From positions 1-56,888 of IMG/VR virus record IMGVR_UViG_3300046536_000656: 56,888 nucleotides of DNA; one strand, written 5' to 3'. Shown in pieces: positions 17,372 to 24,855 of the stretch (position 1 is the stretch's first letter; each line of letters begins with the position of its first letter). The stretch is from a virus. A program made the position numbers and the translations under genes. The notes under the pieces were generated by a model. It searched no databases. It saw nothing but the letters and a program-made list of their open reading frames with translations, and was not told the origin of the DNA.

Positions 17372-18253
17372 TTAAAATTTGCCCTCGTTGACAAGTTCCT
17401 GGCCGGCCGCAGCCGCCGCTTCCTGCCACGTGGCGTATCCTTTGTCACCCGTGCCGCCGCTCGTGCGGTTGCGCTCCTGCTCCAGCCGTAACTCGAGCGG
17501 TCCGCGTCCTGGCGCTCCTGGACCACCCGGTCCGCCGCCGCCTGGCACGTTCTGATTCGTGTTGTGCTTTTCAGCCCATTCCTTTTCCCACTGAGCGCGC
17601 TCGAGTTTCTTGAGTTCGTCCGCGTTCTTGGCCGTGTAGGCTTCGGATAGATCGAGGTTCTTACCGAGAGCCGCCTGATCGTTCGTGAACTTGATCAACT
17701 CGGTGATCTCGGCCTTCGTCATGCGCTTGCCGAACTTCTCGATGTGGCTGGCCTGGATTTCGTTGATCGTCAGGATCTGGTCGCCGATAAATCCAATCCC
17801 GTCCTGCCATTTCTTATTCAACTCGTCTGGCGTCACGACGCTCTTCAGCCGCTCCTGGAGACCAGTGATGCCGGCGCTGAGTTTCGCGATTTCCTTGGAT
17901 ACCGCATCCTCTTCAGCGGGCGTCCGCTCGCCACCGCGGCCCGATCCGCCAGCGGCTTCGAGTTCGGCGATTCGTGCCTGGGCTGCCGTGACCGCGTCAT
18001 TCGCCTTCTTGACTTCGTCTTTCCATGCGGTGACAGCGGCATTCGATTTGTCGTAAAAGTCTTTGTTCTTGACGTCCCAATCGGCTTTCTCAGCCTTCAG
18101 GGCATTCGCCTGGCGGGTGTAATCTTCGCGCGACATCCACAGATTCTGAACATCGGCCGGCGCGTCCTCGAGCGTGGCAATCAGGTTCGCTCGGTACTTC
18201 TCGTCCATCTGCGTCTTTTCAAGCTGCTCTTTGAGTTTCGGATTAATTGGCAT
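17372..18253 (-). CDS. Capsid scaffolding protein
   Basis: 293 residues, highly charged and helical. Coiled-coil segments run from about 40 to 200 (KAEKADWDVKNKDFYDKSNA, KKANDAVTAAQARIAELEA, EIAKLSAGITGLQERLKSV). A Gly/Pro-rich linker follows (about 235-250: GGGGPGGPGAPGRG), then a short C-terminal helix. This build and the position directly upstream of the major capsid gene are those of phage scaffolds, which shape the prohead and then leave. The 126-base gap to the capsid gene shows no other gene. Confidence 0.8.
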   Translation of the reverse strand: MPINPKLKEQLEKTQMDEKYRANLIATLEDAPADVQNLWMSREDYTRQANALKAEKADWDVKNKDFYDKSNAAVTAWKDEVKKANDAVTAAQARIAELEAAGGSGRGGERTPAEEDAVSKEIAKLSAGITGLQERLKSVVTPDELNKKWQDGIGFIGDQILTINEIQASHIEKFGKRMTKAEITELIKFTNDQAALGKNLDLSEAYTAKNADELKKLERAQWEKEWAEKHNTNQNVPGGGGPGGPGAPGRGPLELRLEQERNRTSGGTGDKGYATWQEAAAAAGQELVNEGKF

Positions 18254-18339
18254 GGTCCCTCGCTTCCGGATCCTTCGCGGCCATCTCTGGCTAAGCGCTA
18301 CGGACTAACGGCTACGCGTTTAATAAATTAAATTAACGT

Positions 18340-18368
18340 TTGACCGTCGTAAGGGAGGGTGTTAGGCT
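18340..18368 (+). promoter_or_regulatory. Possible plus-strand sigma-70 promoter
   Basis: TTGACC and TAGGCT are 17 bases apart, preceded by the AT-rich stretch TTTAATAAATTAAATTAACG (an UP-element-like run). It reads away from the scaffold gene toward the plus-strand terminator at 18419-18456. The -10 box is weak. Confidence 0.3.
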
Positions 18369-18374
18369 GGGGTT

Positions 18375-18456
18375 CTACTATCGTTCCCTGGCCGATCGCT
18401 CCCACGCGGTCGCCACTGAAAGCGGTCGGCCCGGCAAGGTCGGCCGCTTTTCTTTC
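18375..18456 (+). ncRNA. Candidate small RNA in the scaffold upstream gap
   Basis: The gap 18254-18480 has no open frame worth naming. It does hold a plus-strand promoter-like pair, about 45 bases of sequence and then a strong hairpin with a T-run. A short plus-strand transcript of about 80 nt is therefore possible. This is inference from the arrangement only; the hairpin might instead serve minus-strand transcription. Confidence 0.25.
18419..18456 (+). terminator. Intrinsic terminator-like hairpin
   Basis: A 13-bp stem (AAAGCGGTCGGCC with GGTCGGCCGCTTT, two wobble pairs) has a 6-base loop and is followed by TTCTTTC on the plus strand. The T-run is on the plus side, opposite to the flanking genes. 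On the minus strand it would still be a strong hairpin in the leader of the scaffold transcript. Confidence 0.5.
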
Positions 18457-18461
18457 TACAA

Positions 18462-18484
18462 CTTTAGGCTAATCGGTCTGTCAA
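18462..18484 (-). promoter_or_regulatory. Repeated intergenic element, copy 1
   Basis: On the minus strand it starts with TTGACAG, which includes the TGA stop of the gene at 18481, continues with CCG and TTA, and ends in CTAAAGT. The same order and spacing recur at 33538-33560 after the portal gene. TTGACA is a perfect -35 box but no good -10 box follows, so a phage-specific promoter or processing site is possible. Confidence 0.35.
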
Positions 18485-18675
18485 GAGCGGTTCCAAATCT
18501 CTGTCAAATCCTGCTTGACGCTCAGGTATGTGGGTGTGATTTTGAGGCGTTGGAGTTGCGTGAACGACAGGATGTACGAGCCGTTCCCGACGATGATGCT
18601 CGTCAGACCGCCGGATGACGAGTTCGGGGTCGTGTCACCGAAATAGGTCTGACCGAAATAGAAGGCGCCGAACAT
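18481..18675 (-). CDS. Small virion-type hypothetical protein
   Basis: 64 residues. The start MFGAFYFGQTYFGD is typical of a widespread group of very small phage proteins located among structural genes. The rest has three short beta strands. It lies directly after a glycosyltransferase gene and before the scaffold gap. Function unknown. Confidence 0.6.
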   Translation of the reverse strand: MFGAFYFGQTYFGDTTPNSSSGGLTSIIVGNGSYILSFTQLQRLKITPTYLSVKQDLTEIWNRS

Positions 18676-19404
18676 TTACATACACTCCGATGGGCACTCT
18701 CTGTGGGCGCGCCACTCATCCGCGTACGGCGCGTCCTCATATCCAATGACGTCCGGCACCCCTTCGGTGTAGTGGACGATCGCCGGGTCGAGATCGGGCG
18801 ACGAATGGCCGGCCAGCCAGTTCCACTCCTCCGGCAGCCGTCCGATCTGGCTGTCATCCAACCAGCAGAACCGATGGAGGTCGCGGCCTGGCAGACTGTT
18901 CAGCGCCGTCAGCGTCAGCTTCTGGTGCGCCGGATGCTCGAGATTCCAGAGCATCACCGAACTCCAGTTCTTACGCGCGTACGGCAGTTGAGGGTCTCCG
19001 TCCTTCTTCGTAGGCGTCTGCGGTGTGTAATCGTGCTGGACTACCATCACCGCGTACTGTGGATGCGCCAGTTTGACCAACTCCGCAATCCCGCGACGGA
19101 AGAGCACGTCACCATCGGTAAAGAGCGCCCAGCCCTTGGCCGGCAGCATCTGTGGTATGAAAAACCGTGCGATCGCATGGTCGGTCGACATCGGCGCATC
19201 CGATACGACATCCCAGAGGCGGCCGGACCGTAAAGCCTCGGCCTGCCGCATGACCGTCCGGCGCCAATAAAGGCTTGGGATCATCCGGTAGTAAAGCGGC
19301 TGCACGTCGACCGGCAGTTGCGTGGTGTACAGCAGCGAGTCCTTCGCAACCCTCCAGGCTTCCCGCTCGTGCGCGCTGTATCCGATAAAGACCGGGAAAC
19401 TCAT
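18676..19404 (-). CDS. GT-A fold glycosyltransferase
   Basis: 242 residues. It begins FPVFIGYSAHEREAWRVAKD, and the nucleotide-sugar/metal motif is LFTDGDVLFRRG (Asp-Gly-Asp, about 116-126). YARKNWSSVMLWNLEHPAH and the later DDSQIGRLPEEWNWL segment match phage and bacterial GT8-like enzymes, where the Trp-Asn pair follows the acceptor loop. It probably transfers a hexose. It overlaps the small upstream gene by 4 bases and forms a second glycan cluster with the DUF115-methyltransferase fusion at 19.5-20.9 kb. Confidence 0.8.
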   Translation of the reverse strand: MSFPVFIGYSAHEREAWRVAKDSLLYTTQLPVDVQPLYYRMIPSLYWRRTVMRQAEALRSGRLWDVVSDAPMSTDHAIARFFIPQMLPAKGWALFTDGDVLFRRGIAELVKLAHPQYAVMVVQHDYTPQTPTKKDGDPQLPYARKNWSSVMLWNLEHPAHQKLTLTALNSLPGRDLHRFCWLDDSQIGRLPEEWNWLAGHSSPDLDPAIVHYTEGVPDVIGYEDAPYADEWRAHRECPSECM

Positions 19405-19544
19405 TCCGTCGGCTTGGCTTTGAGTGCCGCCCGGGCTGCCTTTAATTCGCCGAGATGACCTGTCTTAGCCAGGATGTCCGATCGAAGCGCATTGATCAGG
19501 TCGTTCAATTTTGCGAGTTCAGCCTGCTTTTCGTCTGCTGTCAT
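19401..19544 (-). CDS. Small coiled-coil protein
   Basis: 47 residues from ATG 19544, supported by AAGGAG 7 bases before it. It is nearly all helix (AELAKLNDLINALRSDILAK), a short coiled coil. It starts inside the 3' end of the DUF115 fusion gene in another frame and overlaps the next gene by 4 bases. Function unknown; a subunit linker or dimerisation peptide is possible. Confidence 0.5.
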   Translation of the reverse strand: MTADEKQAELAKLNDLINALRSDILAKTGHLGELKAARAALKAKPTE

Positions 19545-20898
19545 GCTTGTTCTCCTTCTTTGACTTTGGTGCGACAACGACATAAAGTTCGGCGCCGCGG
19601 GCGATAATCTGTCCAATCTTGAAAAACTTCTCGAGTTTCTTCCGCCACCAGGCCGCGCCCTTCTGGATCAGGTGCGTATTCCGGCCGTCCGGCAGTGTCT
19701 TGGCCGCCGGTCCGGTATTGATGGTGAAGAATCCCAACTGCCGCACGCAGCGACACAGATCGTCGAGTACGTAGAATAGTTTGTCAGGTTCGACGTGCTC
19801 AAGGACGTCCGTACAAATAACGAGGTCTGCCGATCTGGGCGACTCCTGCTTTCCCGGGATCCCTGGATCGTATTCATAGATGGGAAAGGCTAGCGCCTTC
19901 TGCAGTTGCGACTTCCCGCATCCGTAGTCCAGGACCGAGACCGGCCGGTCACTCTTCTTGGCCAACAGTCCGACCAGTTTCTGTACGGTCTCGGCATGCT
20001 TCCCACCGCCTACCCCGTACGCCAGGTTGTCCCGATGGAGTTGCGCGTTCAATTCTGCGTATTCCGCCGAAATCAATTCTGGCTTGGCGAACCCGATAAC
20101 CGCCGGTGTGGCCGGTGCTCCGGACTTCTGCTGGTAATCCTTGGCCATCGCCTGGACGAGGCCTTCACCATAGAACGTCGCCTTAACATCTGGCATCTGA
20201 TCCAACTCGTGCCAGGTCTCCTGCGCGCAGTGCATCACCGAAGAATTTGTGAAATATTCCTTCCCTTTGTACTCCGTGATGGCCCAGTTCCTAGGTTGAT
20301 TAGGATGAGCGGCGGCATGATTGCCAACGTCTTTGCGGAAACAGCCGTCCATGCCAAAGATATGAAGTTCAGTGAATCCCATAAAGCGGGCGATCGTAAG
20401 CGCCCTCAGCCCAACACTCGAACCGCCTGTGAGCGCCCACTCGCCAGCCGGCAGCACCCGATGCACGTCCTCGTGTGGCGAGAATACGTGCCACAGTTTG
20501 ACATTGGCGCCGTGCTCCATAAGGTGTTCGATGTATTTGGGATGGCACGTCGAGGACGGCAGGTATTCGACCTCGGCATGTGGAAGCCCAAGCAATTCAA
20601 CTTTATGATCGCGCGGATCTACTTCGACATGCCAACTTGGGACGATCCCGCGCTCGAGTAAGAACTTGTGAGCGCCCGAACAGGAGATGATGAACGGGAA
20701 GCCCCGGACCTGTTCCCAGGTCTCGTTGAGAGATGGCCCGTAACAGACGATAGCTACAGGGTCCTGGCGCTTGTCGTAATTCGGCTGGATACGTCCAGGC
20801 ACTCGCGCGGAATTAACGCGCACCTGTTCATCGCGTAGCCAGAGAGGTACCGCGTATTGGACGTCCTGCTTTTCGTTGATATCGAGTCGCTTGCTCAT
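19519..20898 (-). CDS. DUF115/MptE-like domain fused to SAM methyltransferase
   Basis: 459 residues. Domain 1 (about 30-290) has the DUF115/MptE-like opening VAIVCYGPSLNETWEQV (48-64), then FPFIISCSGAHKFLL and IVPSWHVEVDP, plus the FTELHIFGMDG segment. This fold occurs in 6-hydroxymethylpterin pyrophosphokinase-like proteins and in motility-associated (Maf) glycosyltransferases. Domain 2 (about 315-445) is a methyltransferase: VLDYGCGKS (322-330), LVICTDVLEHVEPD and FFTINTGPA. The neighbours make sugar transfer plus methylation the likely role; the DUF115 activity is not proven here. Confidence 0.75.
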   Translation of the reverse strand: MSKRLDINEKQDVQYAVPLWLRDEQVRVNSARVPGRIQPNYDKRQDPVAIVCYGPSLNETWEQVRGFPFIISCSGAHKFLLERGIVPSWHVEVDPRDHKVELLGLPHAEVEYLPSSTCHPKYIEHLMEHGANVKLWHVFSPHEDVHRVLPAGEWALTGGSSVGLRALTIARFMGFTELHIFGMDGCFRKDVGNHAAAHPNQPRNWAITEYKGKEYFTNSSVMHCAQETWHELDQMPDVKATFYGEGLVQAMAKDYQQKSGAPATPAVIGFAKPELISAEYAELNAQLHRDNLAYGVGGGKHAETVQKLVGLLAKKSDRPVSVLDYGCGKSQLQKALAFPIYEYDPGIPGKQESPRSADLVICTDVLEHVEPDKLFYVLDDLCRCVRQLGFFTINTGPAAKTLPDGRNTHLIQKGAAWWRKKLEKFFKIGQIIARGAELYVVVAPKSKKENKHDSRRKAG

Positions 20899-21947
20899 GC
20901 GTTGAATACTCCAGGCCGCGCTGCCATTTTTTGTGGCGTGAAAGACGCCGGGACCAGTGTGCCTTTCGTCCAGAAGTTGCCCAAGTTTACCTGATTATTG
21001 TATTCCGTCGTAATCCAACTTGCCGATCTGGCGATGTTTGATAAATGGACTTCGTCGATCAGCCCGTTCCATTCACGGCCCGCTGTCCCAGGATCACGCC
21101 CGATCGTGGTGATGACCGTGCCTGAAACGATGGTCCCGTTTGCTGCGAACGTGCCGTCCGAGGCCGAATTTACATATACCACCAGTCCGGACACGCTGTC
21201 GTAGGTCATGGCGATATGAGTCAAAGTTCCCGTACTCACCGTGTGGCTGCCTGGATCAACAAGCACCGTCCCGGAATTCAGCGTCGTATTGACATAGCAC
21301 GCCATCTTACCCGTGCTCTTGACATGGAGGGCGGCGAAAATAGTATTCGCGGCGTCTTGACTGGTGAGCGGCGTATTGTAAGTAGCACTGAGCGTCGTGG
21401 GGTTAATCCAGCCACTCATCGTGATCGCGGCCGGCTGCGACACGGCAGTCTTATCCATGTATTGAGTGCTGGCGCTGGCAAAACTACCGGCATTACCGAT
21501 CTGGCCGGATGCTGATGATGACACGCTATTGTGATTCGTCAGGGTGTTGCCGCCCTGTGATGCGTCGGTACCGGTCGATGGGTCGTGGTATACGCCGTAA
21601 AAATTAGAATCCCAGACCGACGTGCTGCTGCCGTCTGTGGACACTGCGTTGTCGCCGACAGCCATGTAGACAGTAACTCCGTCCTGGGCCGTCGGCAGAA
21701 GAACCCACATTTCAAAAGCGCCGGTCGCCGCGCTGTACGAAACCAGTTGGAAGGTGAGTGCAACAGTTAGGCCGGAATCTGCGTAAGGACGGATATCAAA
21801 TCCGTCAGTGCGCGCTTTTCCGCCGTTCGCCACAGAGGCGAAATCGGCATCGCCAGCCAGGAAGGGGACCAGCGCCGGGAAATTGGTTTGAGCAGTCCCC
21901 GCCTGGCCTGTCTGGATCCGCACGCCCTTGTAGAAACCGAATGCCAT
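20895..21947 (-). CDS. DUF2341 + LamG/concanavalin-like tail adhesin
   Basis: 350 residues. The N-terminal part (about 20-130: DADFASVANGGKARTDGFDI, ATGAFEMWVLLP) matches DUF2341. About 150-320 is a LamG/concanavalin A-like domain (MSGWINPTTL, THIAMTYDSVSGLVVYVNSA, NGLIDEVHLSNIARSASWI). Such pairs bind carbohydrates in secreted and phage tail proteins. It lies downstream of the long tail fibre and is likely part of the receptor-binding apparatus. It overlaps the next gene by 4 bases. Confidence 0.78.
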   Translation of the reverse strand: MAFGFYKGVRIQTGQAGTAQTNFPALVPFLAGDADFASVANGGKARTDGFDIRPYADSGLTVALTFQLVSYSAATGAFEMWVLLPTAQDGVTVYMAVGDNAVSTDGSSTSVWDSNFYGVYHDPSTGTDASQGGNTLTNHNSVSSSASGQIGNAGSFASASTQYMDKTAVSQPAAITMSGWINPTTLSATYNTPLTSQDAANTIFAALHVKSTGKMACYVNTTLNSGTVLVDPGSHTVSTGTLTHIAMTYDSVSGLVVYVNSASDGTFAANGTIVSGTVITTIGRDPGTAGREWNGLIDEVHLSNIARSASWITTEYNNQVNLGNFWTKGTLVPASFTPQKMAARPGVFNA

Positions 21948-21951
21948 GAGG

Positions 21952-24354
21952 CTACCCGATGCGGAATAGCCGCATGTAACTGCCGCGCTGGATCACCATT
22001 GCCGCGGTCGTCGTGCTGGCCGCCGCCTGCAATTGGACAACCCCGTTCGTCGAGACGACGAATATACCCTCGTATGTCGCGAAAGTACTCAAGTACGTTA
22101 CGGACGCCGGCGCGTTCGACAGGGTCGTCGAACCGGAAGCGGAATCGCCCTTCCATGGTGCGAATACGCCGACGGCCGAGATCGTTGGAGCCGCCGCGGC
22201 TGCGCTCGTCGGCATGAAGATGTAGCCGCGGGTCTGCGCCATCGCCGGGAACGTCAGCCCGAACTTCGTCGGCGCCGAGGTCGTTCCGCGGTTGAACATG
22301 ATAAGCGCTTCAATGCGGTATATCTTAGCGGCGTCCACCGAAAGACTCATCCCGCTGATATTCGTCAGTCCTGTCGCGGATATCGTCTGCACCGTGCTCA
22401 CAATCACCGTCCGGACCGTGTCCAGGACGGAAACCGTCTGCGAGATGACAGATACGGCCTGCGACAGGACGGACACCGCCTGCGACAAAACGGACACCTG
22501 CTGCGAGAGGACCGACACAGCCTGGCTTACGATCGATGCCGCATTTGACGCGGCATTAGCGACGGACAGCGCGTTTGAAGCCGCCGTCGAGACAACCGAG
22601 ACCGCCTGACTGACGATCGAAGCGGCATTCGATGCGGCATTCGCTACCGACAGCGCATTCGACGCGGCCGTAGAGACGATGGAAACGGCCTGCGACACGA
22701 TCGACGCCGCATTTGACGCCGCGTTCGCTACCGACAGCGCATTTGACGCGGCCGTCGAGACGATCGATACTCCCTGCGAAAGCACTGAGATCTGCTGGGA
22801 ATGAAGAGAAAGCGCCTGCGATATGATGCTGATCGCATTCGATGTGACGGTCGCGCTCCCGCTGCCGCCAGTTGCATCGGCAGCCCACGCCCAATCGTAG
22901 TCCGTATTCGTATTCTTCTTGAGGACCTGGCCTGTCAGCCCTCCGGCTAACGTGCTCATCCGCTGGCTGAGAACCGAGTGGGCCTGAGATAAGACCGAAA
23001 CCTGCTGCGAGAGAACGGATACTTGCTGGGAGATAATCGAAGCTGCGTTGCTGACGACGTTGATCGCGGATCCACGATTCGAGATCTCATTCGACAGGGC
23101 GTTCGATACGATCGAAGCGGCATTCGATGCGGCATTCGCCACAGATAGTGCGTTCGAGGCTGCATTTGATACGATCGACGCGGCGTTCGACGCGGCGTTG
23201 GCGACGGATAGCGCGTTTGAGGCCGCTGTCGATACGATGGAAACAGCGTTCGATACGACGTTGATCGCGGATCCGCGGTTCGAGATCTCATTCGACACGG
23301 TCTGCGAGAGAACGGAGTGGGCCTGCGAGAGGACCGAATGCGCCTGCGATAAGACCGATACCTGCTGAGACAGGATCGAGATGGCGTTGGACAGCGCGTT
23401 GGCTATCGAAATCCGATTGGACGTCTCATTCGACAGTGCGTTCGAAACGATCGATGCAGCGTTGGATGCAGCATTCGCGACCGACAGGGCATTCGAGGCC
23501 GCTGTGGATACGATGGAAACTGCTTGGCTGACGATCGATGCCGCGTTTGATGCGGCATTCGCCACTGACAGCGCGTTTGAGGCGGCCGTCGAAACGATCG
23601 AAACCGCCTGACTGACGATCGATACGGCGTTTGAAATGACGTTGTCCGCCGAGACTCGATTAGATATCTCATTGGAAACCGCTTGCGAGATCAGCGAGAC
23701 CTGCTGGGAGATCACCGAAATCGCGTTCGAGAGGACGTTGTCGGCAGATATCCTATTCGAGGTCTCGTTCGACAGGGCATTGGATACGACAGAAACGCCC
23801 TGCGACAGCACGGAGACAGCCTGGGATAGGATAGACACGGCATTCGAAAGCGTGTCGGCCTGGGCGATCCTGGCGGCCGTTTCGACCGACAGCGCCTGGC
23901 TGACGACAGAAACCCCCTGGCTGATCGTGTTGTCGGCCGCGACCCGAGCAGCCGTCTCTACAGATAAGGCCTGCGATACGATGCTGACACCCTGCGAGAG
24001 GACGTTGTCGGCCGCCGCTCGAACGCTGAGTTCGTTCGAAATCGCATCCTCGACGTCCGTGAGGACCTTGGCGGTTATCGAGTTATCGATGACGTCGCCG
24101 ACCAGGATCGTGCGGGCGAACGTGCCTTCCTGCGCGCGGATGATCGTGAATATACCGCCAGACGTATCGGTAACCCGAACGATCTCGCTATTGGCCTTCG
24201 TCGGTGCCGTGTTGGCTGGAGCGATCGTACAGTTAAACGGGGCAGCCGGGAAGCTGGTCGGGTCGACAGGCGTGAGCGTTGTCCCGCTCGAGGCCGGCGA
24301 CGGAGCCGTCCCTACAGTGCTTTGCCCTAAATTCGCATGATTGTCGAACGACAT
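21952..24354 (-). CDS. Long tail fibre with Ser-rich heptad coiled coil
   Basis: 800 residues. The N-terminal domain (about 1-110) is Thr/Pro-rich. Residues about 110-460 and about 505-650 are uninterrupted 7-residue repeats of the type AVSIVSQ / TAASNAL / SVANAAS, with hydrophobics at positions a and d and Ser or Asn elsewhere. This predicts a long trimeric coiled coil. Between them lies a LTGQVLKKNTNTDYDWAWA segment common in fibre proteins. The C-terminal head (about 650-800) is beta-rich and ends SYMRLFRIG; it probably binds the host. The neighbours are other receptor-binding proteins. Confidence 0.82.
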   Translation of the reverse strand: MSFDNHANLGQSTVGTAPSPASSGTTLTPVDPTSFPAAPFNCTIAPANTAPTKANSEIVRVTDTSGGIFTIIRAQEGTFARTILVGDVIDNSITAKVLTDVEDAISNELSVRAAADNVLSQGVSIVSQALSVETAARVAADNTISQGVSVVSQALSVETAARIAQADTLSNAVSILSQAVSVLSQGVSVVSNALSNETSNRISADNVLSNAISVISQQVSLISQAVSNEISNRVSADNVISNAVSIVSQAVSIVSTAASNALSVANAASNAASIVSQAVSIVSTAASNALSVANAASNAASIVSNALSNETSNRISIANALSNAISILSQQVSVLSQAHSVLSQAHSVLSQTVSNEISNRGSAINVVSNAVSIVSTAASNALSVANAASNAASIVSNAASNALSVANAASNAASIVSNALSNEISNRGSAINVVSNAASIISQQVSVLSQQVSVLSQAHSVLSQRMSTLAGGLTGQVLKKNTNTDYDWAWAADATGGSGSATVTSNAISIISQALSLHSQQISVLSQGVSIVSTAASNALSVANAASNAASIVSQAVSIVSTAASNALSVANAASNAASIVSQAVSVVSTAASNALSVANAASNAASIVSQAVSVLSQQVSVLSQAVSVLSQAVSVISQTVSVLDTVRTVIVSTVQTISATGLTNISGMSLSVDAAKIYRIEALIMFNRGTTSAPTKFGLTFPAMAQTRGYIFMPTSAAAAAPTISAVGVFAPWKGDSASGSTTLSNAPASVTYLSTFATYEGIFVVSTNGVVQLQAAASTTTAAMVIQRGSYMRLFRIG
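22420..23990 (-). repeat. Degenerate 21-bp repeats encoding the fibre heptads
   Basis: The DNA repeats in 21-base (7-codon) steps, with blocks of about 84 bases (for instance the stretch encoding AASNALSVANAASN) reappearing at about 22550-22760, 23110-23230 and 23450-23610. Synonymous differences show that the copies are old. This is a good site for recombinational length change. Confidence 0.75.
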
Positions 24355-24855
24355 CTACGCGTGCACCTTTATTAACCCGTTTGTCTGGTCGAAGGAAATC
24401 GCGAAAGACTGGCCGTTTCCTATACTTACGCTAGCACCGCAGTCAATCCAGGAGATGAGCGGTCCGGCCGTCGGAGTCGAGTTGTAGACCACGAGATATC
24501 GGAACGGTCCGACCGTCCCTCCCGAGGCGGTGAGCGAGATCGGCGCGAGGACCAATCGATACAGCCCGTTGGACTGTTTGGACGAAACGACAGTCAGCAG
24601 CCTCGAGGAACAATTGACGTACGAAATCTCTGAGATGTCAGACAGGACCGCATTCGTGTTGACCGGCGACGTGGCAGTTAGGGCAAACTTCAGAGCGTCG
24701 GCCGCGAGGTCGTGCACCTTGTTCGCCAGATCCGCCACAAACTGGTTGAACGCGTTGTACTTCCCAACCGGAGGACCGGGAGTCGTACCGCTCGATGGTA
24801 TGTATCCCCCGGGGAAATACCCCCCGGGGAATCCTGGGAGATGGCTTCTCGACAT
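24355..24855 (-). CDS. Small tail-region protein, paralogue of 32032-32451
   Basis: 166 residues from ATG 24855, overlapping the upstream stop (TAATG). After a Gly/Pro-rich leader (FPGGYFPGGYIP) it contains KYNAFNQFVADLANKVHDL, LKFALTATSP, LSDISEISY and PFRYLVVYNSTP. This is the same series as in the 139-residue protein at 32032-32451. The pair brackets the two long signal-peptide proteins. Homologous small proteins occur in many phages among tail genes; function unknown. Confidence 0.7.
   Translation of the reverse strand: MSRSHLPGFPGGYFPGGYIPSSGTTPGPPVGKYNAFNQFVADLANKVHDLAADALKFALTATSPVNTNAVLSDISEISYVNCSSRLLTVVSSKQSNGLYRLVLAPISLTASGGTVGPFRYLVVYNSTPTAGPLISWIDCGASVSIGNGQSFAISFDQTNGLIKVHA

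Noticed and set aside
22420-23990. CRISPR-like direct repeats
   Set aside because: Repeat unit is 21 bases in frame with a coding heptad pattern; no spacers.
22033-24340. Plus-strand frames opposite the tail fibre gene
   Set aside because: They are complements of the heptad repeat; repeats on one strand keep the other strand open.
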